From Multivorans sp965232105 (lineage in GTDB: Bacteria; Acidobacteriota; Thermoanaerobaculia; Multivoradales; Multivoraceae), in assembly GCA_965232105.1 (NCBI GenBank), contig OZ246956.1:1798001-1862000 (forward strand): 64,000 bases of DNA, in the 5' to 3' direction. Below the pieces are notes generated by a model. The model made no database searches. It had not been told where the DNA came from and worked only from the letters and a program-made list of their open reading frames with translations. Of this stretch, positions 43,743 to 53,279 are shown piece by piece. Made by a program: the position numbers and the translations under genes. Within the stretch, counting starts at the first letter, position 1, and each line of letters starts with the position of its first letter.

Positions 43743-45083
43743 CTAACGGCCCAGCGCCCGCTCGACGGCCGTGGCCAGCGCCTCGTCGTCGGCCGGATCC
43801 ACGGTTCGCAGATCGAGGATGAGACGTCCTCCACGCTGGTACCCCACGATCGGCGGCTCGCCGGTACGGAGCCGACCCGCGGTCTCCGCCGGTGCGTCCA
43901 GTGCGAGCACCCAGCCTTCGATCGCTTCGTCGGGGGCGGAACCTCCACCCAGGTAGGCCTCACCCCGGACCGTCTGGCCCCCCAGTCGCGCCGCCATCTG
44001 CTCGACCCGCCTGCGAGGTTCATCGGTTTCGTCCCAGAGAGCCTCGATCGGCATCGGCTGCCCTGCGAGGTGGCGTCGGAGCACGGCGTCCAGGGCGGTC
44101 AGGACCAGTCTTCCCGGGCGCATTGCGCGGTAGAGAGGCGCCTTGCGGAGTTGGTCGACGAACGATCTGCGGCCCACGATGAGGCCTGCCTGCGGTCCTC
44201 CGAGGACCTTGTCGCCGCTGCCGCAGACCAGGTCGCAACCGGCCTCGATCAGATCCCGGAAGCTCTCGTGCCGTCGCAGCGCCGGCGCGGCGTGCGAGCT
44301 GATCACGCCGCTGCCCTCGTCGACCAGGAGGGGAAGATCGTGACGGTGGGCGAAGTCGGCGAGGCGAGTCGCTGGAACCTGCTCCGCAAAGCCCCGGATG
44401 CGGAAGTTGCTCGAGAACACCTTCAGGACCAGGGAGGTGGCCGGGCGCACGGCCCGCTCGTAGTCGGCGAGCCGGGTGCGGTTCGTCGTGCCGACCTCGA
44501 CGAGACGGGAGCCGCTCGTGCCCAGGATGTCGGGAATCCGGAACGAACCTCCGATCTCGACGAGTTCGCTTCGGGAGAGGAGGACTTCGCGGCCGGAAGC
44601 CAAGGTCGAGAGCGCCAGCACCAGGGCGGCCGCGTTGTTGTTGACGACCAGGGCCGCCTCGGCGCCGGTCAGGGTCACAAGCAGGCTTTCGACGCGGAGA
44701 CTACGGTCCGTCCGACGCCCGCTCCCCAAGTCCATCTCCAGGTCGCAGTAGGCGTCGAGCCGGTCCCGCAGGTCGTCCACGACGGGCCGAGGCAGGGGCG
44801 CCCGGCCGAGGTTCGTGTGCAGGAAGATGCCGGTTGCGTTCAGCACCCGCCGGAGCGGAGGCGCTTCGGCTTCGAGCGCGGCGCGGACGAGTTCGGGTAT
44901 CCCGCGGATCCGGTCCTCCAGTTCATCGTCGCCGATGCCCGTTCCGATTTCGACGCGAAGCGCGTCGAGGACCCTGGCTGCTTGGACCCTTGTCGCTTGC
45001 CTTCCGTATAATCCTGTGAGTTCGGCAAGCGGGCTCTTCTGCAGCAAACGTCCCACTGCAGGTAGTCGTCGCAGTTGACTCAC
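43743..45083 (-). CDS. selA: L-seryl-tRNA(Sec) selenium transferase SelA
   Basis: PLP enzyme that converts seryl-tRNA(Sec) to selenocysteinyl-tRNA. The family features LNATGIFLHTNLGRAPLP, SRSELVEIGGSFRIPDI, LKVFSSNFRIRGF and the PLP lysine in CGSGDKVLGGPQAG are present; 446 residues, normal. The start is GTG 45083. It indicates that the organism makes selenoproteins, but selB, selD and tRNA-Sec are not in the window. The divergent TPR gene starts 43 bases away. Confidence 0.96.
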   Translation of the reverse strand: MSQLRRLPAVGRLLQKSPLAELTGLYGRQATRVQAARVLDALRVEIGTGIGDDELEDRIRGIPELVRAALEAEAPPLRRVLNATGIFLHTNLGRAPLPRPVVDDLRDRLDAYCDLEMDLGSGRRTDRSLRVESLLVTLTGAEAALVVNNNAAALVLALSTLASGREVLLSRSELVEIGGSFRIPDILGTSGSRLVEVGTTNRTRLADYERAVRPATSLVLKVFSSNFRIRGFAEQVPATRLADFAHRHDLPLLVDEGSGVISSHAAPALRRHESFRDLIEAGCDLVCGSGDKVLGGPQAGLIVGRRSFVDQLRKAPLYRAMRPGRLVLTALDAVLRRHLAGQPMPIEALWDETDEPRRRVEQMAARLGGQTVRGEAYLGGGSAPDEAIEGWVLALDAPAETAGRLRTGEPPIVGYQRGGRLILDLRTVDPADDEALATAVERALGR

Positions 45084-45125
45084 GTCCCGCTGATCCTATT
45101 CCTCGCAGCTACCGCGCGGAGAGCC

Positions 45126-46355
45126 ATGAACGCCAAACAATCACTCCTCAGCGCACTGTCGAGAGCGAAGGCGCTCGCCCTCTGCCTGCTTCTGCTCGGG
45201 GCCGCCGCGCACTTCGGCGGCGCCTTCGGCCTCGCGGCTCAGGTGCCCGGCGCCGTGGCGACCCCGGATCCGATCCTCGAACGGGCAATCGCGGAGCAGC
45301 GCAAGAGAGTGGAGAGTCAGAACAGCCCGCGCGCCCGGGCGACGGCCCTGAACGATCTCGCCAATCTGCTGGAGCTCCGTGGCGACATTGCGGCGGCCTT
45401 CGAGAACTACCGGGCCGCGATCGAGGCGGACGACACCTGGGCGCCCGCGCACTACAACCTGGCCCTTCTGGCCTACACGACCGGCGATTCGGACCTGGCG
45501 TCCAGCCATCTCGCAACGGCGACCGAGCTCGAGCCGGGCAACGCCTGGGCGCACTACCAGCTCGGCCGGATCGCGGACGACGCGGGCGAAGCCGGGAAGG
45601 CTCTGGAGCACTACATAAGTGCGGTCAGCCTGGATTCGCGTCTGGCCTTCGGCGACGTGAATCCCCACTTCCTGGTGAACCGGTACGCCACCGAGATTCT
45701 GCTCCGCGCCGACCGCACGCCGCTCGATGCCCTGCCGCCGAGGACGTACTCCGAGCCGCGCCGGATCAGTGGCCTGCTTCTGCCGGCGCTCGTCGACGAG
45801 GCGGTCGAGGAGACGGCAACGCGGCCCGCCGAGGTGGCCGAATCCCGGGAAGTTCCGGACGACGAGGTCGCGAAGGCTGAACGGGGCGAGGCCGTGAAGT
45901 CGGGCGACCGGGACGGGCTTGGACAGGTCGACCGGTCGCCGGTTCCTGCAGGCTCCGATGCCGACCTGTTCCAGGAACCCACCGTTCGTTCGGTCACGTT
46001 CGAAGCTCCCGTCACCGCTGGTGTGCAGGACGAGCCGGCGGCGCCTGCCGCCGACCGGCGGACTGAGAGGGCGCCGCGCGTGTTCACGCGGGACGACCTT
46101 CGCCGCCGCACGGTTGCCGCCGGCGGTGTGGGCGTGGTTCCGGCGACCGGGCGGCAGCCGTCGTCGAGCCCCGCTTCGGGGAGCCGCGGCGCGATCCAGG
46201 TGGGAACGCCGGTTGGCCCGGGCGGTAGGCAGCCCGCGACCGCTCCGGCGCCCGGGACCTTCGGCGGCTCTCGCGGGGGGCGCTTCGAGCCGTCGGCGCG
46301 CAGCAGCGCTCAGCTCGACGTGACGATTCGGCGCCTCCCGGTGCCGGCACCCTAG
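45126..46355 (+). CDS. TPR-repeat exported protein
   Basis: A 409-residue protein with signal peptide (AKALALCLLLLGAAAHFGGA), then TPR repeats (ARATALNDLANLLELRGDIA, NLALLAYTTGDSDLASSHL, AWAHYQLGRIADDAGEAGKA) to about residue 190, and a low-complexity Pro/Ser/Gly-rich C-terminal half without recognised fold. Function unknown; such proteins often scaffold assemblies outside the cell. It ends 4 bases into the 3' end of the convergent tldE-like gene. Confidence 0.72.
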   Translation: MNAKQSLLSALSRAKALALCLLLLGAAAHFGGAFGLAAQVPGAVATPDPILERAIAEQRKRVESQNSPRARATALNDLANLLELRGDIAAAFENYRAAIEADDTWAPAHYNLALLAYTTGDSDLASSHLATATELEPGNAWAHYQLGRIADDAGEAGKALEHYISAVSLDSRLAFGDVNPHFLVNRYATEILLRADRTPLDALPPRTYSEPRRISGLLLPALVDEAVEETATRPAEVAESREVPDDEVAKAERGEAVKSGDRDGLGQVDRSPVPAGSDADLFQEPTVRSVTFEAPVTAGVQDEPAAPAADRRTERAPRVFTRDDLRRRTVAAGGVGVVPATGRQPSSSPASGSRGAIQVGTPVGPGGRQPATAPAPGTFGGSRGGRFEPSARSSAQLDVTIRRLPVPAP

Positions 46356-47761
46356 ACGACCGGCTCGAGCTGCAGCCCGGTGAGCAGCAGAGTCGGAGAC
46401 CCCACCGCACCGGGCACGGGCAGGAACCGGAGATCGTCGCCGACGGCTCGGATGCCCTCGAACAACTGCCGGATCGAACCCCTGAGGCGCGCCCGCGGGA
46501 TGGCGCCGAGAATGCGGTCGTGTTCCACGACGAAGCCGGTCGCATCGATCTCGAAGCTGGCCTCCCCGCCGTTGTCCGAGTGCGGGAAGGTCACGTGGCT
46601 ACGGCCGCCCGGAGCGCGGTCCAGCAGATAGCAGCCGTGACGGATTCCGCTCCGGATCGAATCCGCGGAGTCCGGACCGCGGTCGATGTAGATATGGGAG
46701 TGGCTGATTTCGGGTGGTGACCGCCAGCCGGGCCGGCGCCGGCAGCCGGAGGCGGAGAAGCCCGACCAGCCGTCATTCTCCCAGGCCAGCAGAGGCTCGG
46801 CGGGTTCGCCGCCGCGGATCAGCGCCACGGCCCGTGTGGGTACGCCCTCGTCATCGACCGGAGTCCTGATCCAGCCCCCCTCAAGAGCGCCGTCGTCCAG
46901 GATCCGCAGGTCCGGTGGTCCCAGGGAATCGCCTGCACTCAGGCGCTGGAGCTTCTCCCAGCCATCGCGGCCCCTGAACAGCGGGCCGAGCAGGGCCAGC
47001 AGGCTGGTGGCGAGCGAAGGCGCCACCGCGATCTCGCCGGATGGCAGGAACGACATCGATGTGGCGCTGGCGAGCGTCAGCCGGTCGGCGACTTCCGCGG
47101 CCAGGGCGGCGGCGTCGAGGTCCGTCAGGTTGCCTGCCGCTCGATAGAGGCTGCAGGAGCCACGGGTAGCGTTCCGTTCGACGCCGAACTCCAACTGGAT
47201 CGTCACCAGGCGCACTGCGGTCCGTCCGGTGACCCCGGCGCTGTTTGCGAGCACGGATGCACTGGCGCCGTCTTCGAGTCTCGCCCGGATCAGCCGGCTG
47301 CCCGGGAGCTCGGCGCGGGTTCGCTCGACGACATCGCGGATCAGGTCACGGCCGAGGGCTTCCGACTCGTCGTTCGGCACGTCGTTGCCGGCGACGTCAG
47401 GCAGCGACGCCTTGCCGGGGCAAGGTGTCGGCAGCCTGAGCGAACCGGCGCGGAGCGAATGGCGGTTCAACCGGCGCCAGCCGCCGGGGGCAGGGAGAGG
47501 GCCGGACTCGGCGATGAAGAGCGCTCCCTGAGTCCCTCCGGCGCGCAGAGCCCAGCCTCTCTCCTCGATCACGCCGGCGTGAGAGCGCCAGTCCTCCGGG
47601 GCGGACGGCGAAGCGGCGCCGGGTCTCCAGGGGTCGATTTCGATCCGGAGGCTGCACCCGGTCTTGACGTAGAACTCGGCATTCGATGCGCCGGTACGGT
47701 CGGCCACCGCGTTCAGCGCCGTTCCGAGGGCCTGAATGGTGGGCAGCCGGAGCGGCTTCAA
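46352..47761 (-). CDS. TldE/PmbA-like protein
   Basis: The second, zinc-free partner of a TldD/TldE-type protease: 469 residues beginning at TTG 47761, which overlaps the TldD stop as TTGA. The C-terminal part (RSHVTFPHSDNGGEASFEID, FVVEHDRILGAIPRARLRGS) resembles the TldE/PmbA C-terminal domain; no HExxxH is present. The N-terminal half is less similar to known PmbA, so this is a divergent family member. Confidence 0.7.
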   Translation of the reverse strand: MKPLRLPTIQALGTALNAVADRTGASNAEFYVKTGCSLRIEIDPWRPGAASPSAPEDWRSHAGVIEERGWALRAGGTQGALFIAESGPLPAPGGWRRLNRHSLRAGSLRLPTPCPGKASLPDVAGNDVPNDESEALGRDLIRDVVERTRAELPGSRLIRARLEDGASASVLANSAGVTGRTAVRLVTIQLEFGVERNATRGSCSLYRAAGNLTDLDAAALAAEVADRLTLASATSMSFLPSGEIAVAPSLATSLLALLGPLFRGRDGWEKLQRLSAGDSLGPPDLRILDDGALEGGWIRTPVDDEGVPTRAVALIRGGEPAEPLLAWENDGWSGFSASGCRRRPGWRSPPEISHSHIYIDRGPDSADSIRSGIRHGCYLLDRAPGGRSHVTFPHSDNGGEASFEIDATGFVVEHDRILGAIPRARLRGSIRQLFEGIRAVGDDLRFLPVPGAVGSPTLLLTGLQLEPVV

Positions 47762-49086
47762 GCGAGACCCTCCAGGCGCACGGACGGGCTGCGGGCCCAT
47801 ACCGGCAGGAGAGACCCGCCCTTCGCGCACCATCCGGCGCCCGCTGCCAGCGGCCGGTCCCCGACCGCTGTCACAGCCGCGAGGAGGTCGACGGTGCGGG
47901 AGCGGATCTCGACCGGTCCGACGTAGTCGACCGGACCGCTGGCGCCAATCCGCCGGGCGCAGGGCGCTCGTAGCACGCAGCCGCCGTCGAACGGGTTGAG
48001 GGCGCCGCTCTCGAACTCGCCGATGTAGAGACCTCCGGCGGCTTCCTGGAAGAGTTCCGTTTCGGGCAGATCGCTGGGCAGCAACTCGAGGTGCGTGGTG
48101 CGCGGTCCCGGCAGCAGGTGGCGGTTGGCACGGCGCGCGGCGCCGGGAATCAGGCGCTGGTACCGGCTGGCCCAGGCGAGGTCGGCGAGGGGTTGACGTA
48201 CCCGGCCCCGACGCAGCAGCCAACGGGCGATGACCGCCGTTCCTTCATCGTCGCTGAAACGCCCGCAACCATCGGGTGCGAGGCGGGGGTCGTCGAGCAC
48301 GTCGAGATGGACTTCACCCAGCTTCAGACCGACGACGCTTTCCGGGGCCCCGGTGAGGGCCAGTGTGTCGGCCTCCAGGGCGTGGGCGACGACCTCGTGC
48401 AACATCACCGCGGCGGCGCCGGGTCCGAGGACGATGACGCTGGGCGTATCGGCGTGTTGCGGCAGGTTGCGCGACCTCAGGCGATCGACAAGGCAGGCGG
48501 CGACCGGATCGAGGTCCTCGTCGGCGAGCGACGGCAGCAGACCACCCCAGACGCCCCACGGGGTCTTCACGCGCAGGCTGGAGTACTCCTCGAACTGGCT
48601 GGGAGCGGAGACCTGGCCGCGAATCACCTGGACCTGCCGGCGGTGGCGCCTCACGGTGACTTCCATGGGGAAGCCCACGCGGCGCCGATTGACCGCCTTC
48701 TCGAGTTGTCGCTCGGCGCGCTCGATTTCGGCCATTCGCAGTGGTGGCCAGCGACCGATCCGGATCTTCGGCGCCGGTCCGATCGAACCGGCGGCGCCGG
48801 CGACGCGGTCGCAGCAGGAAGCGAAGGTGTATCCCGAGATCGCGTCGGTGGAGGCCAGACGGCTTGCGCCGGCCTCGACCCGGCGCACGGAAAGGCCCTC
48901 CTCTCGCCTCAGGCGAAGCCGATCGTGTGTGCCTACGGGCAGCAACTCGACCGTCTCCAGGCGTTCGAAGAAGGCCTCCGCGTGTTGACCCGGGTGCACG
49001 GGAAGCCGCGCCAGAGCGTCGGTCAGCGTGCTGACGTCCGTTGCGAGTAACTCGTCGGGCCCTCGGTTGGTGGCCGTCGTCTCCAT
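47758..49086 (-). CDS. TldD-like metalloprotease
   Basis: A 442-residue zinc protease subunit of the TldD type. The zinc motif HEVVAHALEAD (HExxxH) lies at about residue 250, in the central helix typical of the family. TldD/TldE heterodimers degrade unfolded or leader peptides; in several bacteria they mature peptide antibiotics and toxins. The alpha partner is the overlapping gene at 46352-47761. No peptide-toxin gene is seen nearby. Confidence 0.82.
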   Translation of the reverse strand: METTATNRGPDELLATDVSTLTDALARLPVHPGQHAEAFFERLETVELLPVGTHDRLRLRREEGLSVRRVEAGASRLASTDAISGYTFASCCDRVAGAAGSIGPAPKIRIGRWPPLRMAEIERAERQLEKAVNRRRVGFPMEVTVRRHRRQVQVIRGQVSAPSQFEEYSSLRVKTPWGVWGGLLPSLADEDLDPVAACLVDRLRSRNLPQHADTPSVIVLGPGAAAVMLHEVVAHALEADTLALTGAPESVVGLKLGEVHLDVLDDPRLAPDGCGRFSDDEGTAVIARWLLRRGRVRQPLADLAWASRYQRLIPGAARRANRHLLPGPRTTHLELLPSDLPETELFQEAAGGLYIGEFESGALNPFDGGCVLRAPCARRIGASGPVDYVGPVEIRSRTVDLLAAVTAVGDRPLAAGAGWCAKGGSLLPVWARSPSVRLEGLA

Positions 49087-49134
49087 GGCCCGGATTCTAG
49101 AGGCGAAAGAGCTGTGGTAAGAAAGCCGCGCGCG

Positions 49135-50721
49135 ATGACCAGTGAGCGGGAGTCAGTCGAAGCGGATGGCTCGGTTCGCGGCCGGCAGGCGAGCGAGTTG
49201 GAGCAGCGGCTTGAAGAGTCGCGGCTGGGTGGAGGCTCCGAGCGCATCGATCGCCAGCACGCGAGCGGCAAGTTGACGGCTCGGGAACGGGTCGATCTGC
49301 TGCTCGATCCGGGGTCGTTCGTCGAGATCGATGCGCTGGTGACTCACCGCTGCACCGATTTCGGCATGGCCGAGCAGCGCATCCCGGGTGACGGCGTGGT
49401 GTGCGGGCACGGTCGGGTGGACCAGCGCTCCGTGTACGTCTTCGCGCAGGACTTCACCGTGTTCGGGGGGTCGCTGTCCGAAACGAACGCCCGCAAGATC
49501 TGCAAGGTGATGGATCTGGCGGTCGAGAACGGCGCTCCGGTCGTGGGTCTGAACGATTCGGGCGGGGCCCGCATCCAGGAGGGTGTCGCCTCGCTGGGGG
49601 GCTACGCCGACATCTTCCTTCGCAACACGCTGGCATCGGGCGTGGTGCCCCAGATCAGCGCGATCATGGGGCCATGCGCGGGGGGCGCGGTCTACTCGCC
49701 GGCGATCACCGATTTCGTGCTGATGGTCGAGGGCACGAGCTACATGTTCGTAACCGGGCCTGACGTGATCAAGACGGTCACCCACGAGGACGTTTCGATG
49801 GAGGAGTTGGGCGGCGCGAAGACGCACGCGCGGCGCAGCGGCGTGGCGCACTTCACCGCCCCCGACGACACAGCCTGCCTGCTGGCCGTTCGCGAACTTC
49901 TGGGTTACCTGCCGGGCAACAACCTCGACGACCCGCCGCGACGGCCGACCGACGATCCGGACGCCCGCGAAGCGCCCGAACTCGACGAGCTGGTGCCGGT
50001 CGACCCGAACAAGCCCTACGACATCGGCGAGTTGATCCGGACCGTCGTCGACGACGGCCGGTTCCTCGAGGTGCACCGCCACTTCGCCCAGAACATCGTG
50101 GTCGGCTTCGCGCACTTCGGTGGCCGCAGCGTCGGCATCGTCGCCAACCAGCCGAACTACCTCGCCGGCGTCCTCGACATCGACGCGGCGGTCAAGGGCG
50201 GTCGGTTCGTGCGTTTCTGCGACGCCTTCAACATCCCGCTCGTCACCTTCGAGGATGTGCCGGGCTTCCTGCCGGGCGTGCAGCAGGAGCACGGCGGGAT
50301 CATCCGCAACGGCGCCAAGCTGCTGTACGCGTTCGCCGAGGCGACGGTGCCGAAGATCACCGTGATCACCCGCAAGGCGTACGGCGGCGCCTACTGCGTG
50401 ATGGCCAGCAAGCACCTGCGCACGGACGTCAACCTGGCCTATCCGACCGCGGAGATCGCTGTGATGGGACCGAGCGGAGCGGTCAACATCCTCTATCGCC
50501 AGCAGATCCGGAACGCGAAAGACCCCGAGGCGCTGCGTGAACGGATGGCCGCCGAGTACCGGGAGAAGTTCTCCAACCCCTACGTGGCGGCGGAGCGCGG
50601 CTTCGTCGACGCCGTGATCGCGCCGCGCACGACACGCGGGGAGATCGTGCGGGCGCTGCGGCAACTCGAGGGCAAGCGGTCCGGCGTGCCGGCGAAGAAG
50701 CACGGCAGCGTGCCGCTCTAG
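49135..50721 (+). CDS. Acyl-CoA carboxylase beta subunit (carboxyltransferase)
   Basis: Transfers carboxyl from biotin to propionyl- or acetyl-CoA. Standard features: RERVDLLLDPGSFVEIDALV, NDSGGARIQEGVASLGGYAD (oxyanion region), SAIMGPCAGGAVYSPAITDF, FVTGPDVIKTVTHEDV, the second-half VPGFLPGVQQEHGGIIRNGA and ITRKAYGGAYCVMASKHL. Length 528. ATG 49135 follows GTG 49114 as the better start. The alpha subunit is at 28.8-30.8 kb. PccB/MmdA-like; the presence of YAGAY-like YGGAYCVM supports propionyl-CoA. Confidence 0.95.
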   Translation: MTSERESVEADGSVRGRQASELEQRLEESRLGGGSERIDRQHASGKLTARERVDLLLDPGSFVEIDALVTHRCTDFGMAEQRIPGDGVVCGHGRVDQRSVYVFAQDFTVFGGSLSETNARKICKVMDLAVENGAPVVGLNDSGGARIQEGVASLGGYADIFLRNTLASGVVPQISAIMGPCAGGAVYSPAITDFVLMVEGTSYMFVTGPDVIKTVTHEDVSMEELGGAKTHARRSGVAHFTAPDDTACLLAVRELLGYLPGNNLDDPPRRPTDDPDAREAPELDELVPVDPNKPYDIGELIRTVVDDGRFLEVHRHFAQNIVVGFAHFGGRSVGIVANQPNYLAGVLDIDAAVKGGRFVRFCDAFNIPLVTFEDVPGFLPGVQQEHGGIIRNGAKLLYAFAEATVPKITVITRKAYGGAYCVMASKHLRTDVNLAYPTAEIAVMGPSGAVNILYRQQIRNAKDPEALRERMAAEYREKFSNPYVAAERGFVDAVIAPRTTRGEIVRALRQLEGKRSGVPAKKHGSVPL

Positions 50722-50805
50722 CGGACAGGCGGGAGCGGCGGCTTACCGGAAAGACCGGGCACGAGAAAGACAACGACAGAACAACGACGGGGAGCGACCG
50801 AACGA

Positions 50806-51318
50806 ATGAGCGACATCAGGGTAGGGATCGTCATGGGCAGCGATTCGGACTGGCCGACGATGAAGAAGGCGGCGAAGGTCTGCGCCGATTTCGGCGTCGG
50901 CTGCGAATCCCGGGTCCTCTCGGCCCACCGGACCCCGCGGGAGACGGCCGAGTGGGCCGAAGGCGCGGCCGAGCGGGGCATCGGCGTGCTGATCGCCGGC
51001 GCCGGCGTCGCCGCCGCGCTCCCGGGTGTCGTGGCGGCCGCGACGATCCTGCCGGTCGTCGGTGTCCCGGTGGCGAGCGGTCCGCTGAACGGCGTCGACG
51101 CCCTGCTGGCGATCGTGCAGATGCCCCCGGGCATCCCCGTCGCGACGGTGGGCGTGAACCGGGCCGACAACGCGGCGCTGCTGGCGCTTCAGATTCTCGG
51201 GCTGGGGGACCCGGATCTTGCGGCTGCCGTGGCCGACCACCGGCGCCGGCTGGGCGAGAGCGTGGCGGCGGCCGACGAGCGTGTGCGGCGGGACTCCGAA
51301 TCGCTGGAGAGCGCATGA
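50806..51318 (+). CDS. purE: N5-carboxyaminoimidazole ribonucleotide mutase PurE
   Basis: Purine synthesis step N5-CAIR to CAIR. The 170-residue protein has GIVMGSDSDWPTMKKAA, ESRVLSAHRTPRET (catalytic His) and GAGVAAALPGVVAA, VIGVPVASGPLNG-like PVVGVPVASGPLNGVDALL. The stop overlaps the rpiB start as ATGA. Confidence 0.96.
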   Translation: MSDIRVGIVMGSDSDWPTMKKAAKVCADFGVGCESRVLSAHRTPRETAEWAEGAAERGIGVLIAGAGVAAALPGVVAAATILPVVGVPVASGPLNGVDALLAIVQMPPGIPVATVGVNRADNAALLALQILGLGDPDLAAAVADHRRRLGESVAAADERVRRDSESLESA

Positions 51319-51755
51319 GATTCGCGCTCGGCGCCGACCACGCCGGGGTCGAGTTGAAGAGCCATCTGGGTGAGGTTCTGCGTGCCCGCGGCATCGAGGT
51401 CGTCGACTTCGGCGCCGACGGTTCGGCCCCCGTCGACTACCCCGACAAAGCGGCGGCGGTAGCGCGAGCGGTCGCCTCGGGCGAGGCCGACCGCGGCCTG
51501 CTGGTGTGCGGCACCGGAGTCGGCATGGCGATGTCGGCGAACCGCTTCGCCGGCGTCCGGGCGGTCAACCCGAGCGACAGCTTCACGACCCGGATGTCCC
51601 GCGCGCACAACGACGCGAACGTCCTCGCCCTCGGCGCCCGCGCCCTCGGCGCCGGCCAGGCCTCCGAACTGCTCGAGGTCTTCCTCGACACCCCCTTCGA
51701 CGGCGACCGCCACAGCGGTCGCGTCGCGAAGATCGACAGCGTCGGGCGCGACTAG
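51315..51755 (+). CDS. rpiB: Ribose 5-phosphate isomerase B
   Basis: Interconverts ribulose 5-phosphate and ribose 5-phosphate. The 146-residue product begins MRFALGADHAGVELKSHL and contains VDYPDKAAAVARAV, GLLVCGTGVGMAMSANR (catalytic Cys), RAVNPSDSFTTRMSRAHND and NVLALGARALG. Coupled to purE by a 4-base overlap. LacAB-like isomerases are less likely. Confidence 0.95.
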   Translation: MRFALGADHAGVELKSHLGEVLRARGIEVVDFGADGSAPVDYPDKAAAVARAVASGEADRGLLVCGTGVGMAMSANRFAGVRAVNPSDSFTTRMSRAHNDANVLALGARALGAGQASELLEVFLDTPFDGDRHSGRVAKIDSVGRD

Positions 51756-51891
51756 CGCCGAATGCTGGGTGCGCCGGCCTGCCATCCGTGCGCCCGTTGA
51801 CGGGCGCACGGACTGGTTCGCGGGTGGCGCGGAGCGCCACCCGGGTTCTGGCCGGCATCCGGGCCGAACCGCGAAGCAGCGAGGCCAGTCT
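51756..51891. repeat. Dispersed palindromic repeat, copy 2 (inverted)
   Basis: Fills the gap between the convergent rpiB and folC. Reverse complement of the repeat type at 28.65 and 63.45 kb: CTGGGTGCGCCGG at 51767, GTGCGCCCGTTGACGGGCGCAC at 51789-51810 and GGTGGCGCGGAGCGCCACC at 51824-51842. Confidence 0.8.
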
Positions 51892-53238
51892 TCAACCGCG
51901 GTAGCCGGTCACCAGGTCGCGTGCCGCGGTAGGCACGCCGCAGCGGGCCCGCAGGGCGGTTCGGACCTCGCCGACCAGGTAAAGCGAGCCGGTCACGACC
52001 AGGGTGCGCGGCGGACTCACGGGTGCGCCCAGGCATCGACTCAGCGCGCTTGCCGCGTCGGGGTCGACGACAGCACGACAGTTCCTGAGGAGCGGCAGGA
52101 GCCTTTCGGGTGACGCCGCCCGCCGATGGTCGGGCCCCGTCAGGACGATCCGGTTGGCTCGCTCGGCCAACTGGGGCAGGCAGCGTTCCGGTTGCTTGTC
52201 GGTCAGGGCTCCGTACAGAAGATCGAACTCGAGGCCTGTCTCGTCGAGGTAGGAGCGAAGCGCCGCGGCGCCGGCGGGGTTGTGGGCCGCGTCGAAGAGG
52301 ACGCGGCGGGGAGCCGCATCGGCTTCGATCTTGACCCACTCCAGGCGGCCCGGCCAGCGGACCGCCTCCAGCCCTTGCCTGGCCGCCTCGGGGTCGAGTT
52401 CTCGCTCGTCGAGTGCGCAGAACTCCTCTGCCGCGCGCAGCGCGAGGGCGAGGTTGGTCAGCTGGTGGCCGCCGGCGAGTGGCGCCCGGAAGGCGTACCG
52501 GGCATTCGGTGTGGTCAACGAGAGCTTCGACGAGGTTGCGGCTTGACGATCGAACGTAACCTCGGAGGCTGCGTGGACCAATCGGGCGCCGCAGACCGCG
52601 GCGCAGCGGTGGAGTTCGCGTTCGACTTCCGGCGGCGACCGCCAGGTCAGGCACTTGCGGCCGGGTCGCATCACGCCGGCTTTCTCGCCCGCAATCGACG
52701 TCAGGGTCCAGCCGAGTTGCTGCGCGTGGTCGCGGGCGACCTGGGTGATCACACAGAGCACGGGCTCCGAGACGTTCGTCGCGTCGAGACGGCCGCCCAG
52801 GCCGACCTCGAAGACGGCCGCGTCGACCTCCTGTGCCGCGAAGTGGAGCCAGGCCGCGGCGGTGAGACTCTCGAAGTAGGTAGGCGGCGCCGGTCCGGCG
52901 GCAGTGAGCACGCGTCGGAGGTGGGATCCGAGTTCGGCCTCGGTGATCGCCTCGCCGTCGATGCGGAGGCGCTCCTCGACGTGCTCGAGGTGGGGGGAGG
53001 TGTAGAGGCCGCAGCGGAAACCGGCGGCGGTCAGGAGCGACGCCAGCGCCGCGCTCGTCGAGCCCTTGCCGTTCGTGCCCGCGACCAGGATCGTGGGTAC
53101 TCCCCGTTGGGGATTGCCGAGGGCGCCGAGGAGGTCGCGGATCGCGTCGAGGCCGAACTTCTGGCCCCAGACCTCGAGCCGGTCGAGGATCTCCTGGGCC
53201 GAAGGTCTGGTCTGGCCGGTCACGTGGCGGCGCAGCAT
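51892..53238 (-). CDS. folC: Folylpolyglutamate/dihydrofolate synthase FolC
   Basis: Ligase that adds glutamate to folate, and often to dihydropteroate. Mur-ligase fold: the ATP loop GTNGKGSTSA, VFEVGLGGRLDATNV, NLALALRAAEEF and FDAAHNPAGAAAL are visible in 448 residues. The start lies 41 bases from the yebC start. Confidence 0.95.
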   Translation of the reverse strand: MLRRHVTGQTRPSAQEILDRLEVWGQKFGLDAIRDLLGALGNPQRGVPTILVAGTNGKGSTSAALASLLTAAGFRCGLYTSPHLEHVEERLRIDGEAITEAELGSHLRRVLTAAGPAPPTYFESLTAAAWLHFAAQEVDAAVFEVGLGGRLDATNVSEPVLCVITQVARDHAQQLGWTLTSIAGEKAGVMRPGRKCLTWRSPPEVERELHRCAAVCGARLVHAASEVTFDRQAATSSKLSLTTPNARYAFRAPLAGGHQLTNLALALRAAEEFCALDERELDPEAARQGLEAVRWPGRLEWVKIEADAAPRRVLFDAAHNPAGAAALRSYLDETGLEFDLLYGALTDKQPERCLPQLAERANRIVLTGPDHRRAASPERLLPLLRNCRAVVDPDAASALSRCLGAPVSPPRTLVVTGSLYLVGEVRTALRARCGVPTAARDLVTGYRG

Positions 53239-53279
53239 AGCGCCGCAAGATTCCCGCAGACCGCTACACTAGGCGCCTC

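Noticed and set aside
45084..45125. Search for tRNA-Sec or SECIS next to selA
   Set aside because: The 43-base gap before the TPR gene is too short for tRNA-Sec and no hairpin suits a SECIS element.
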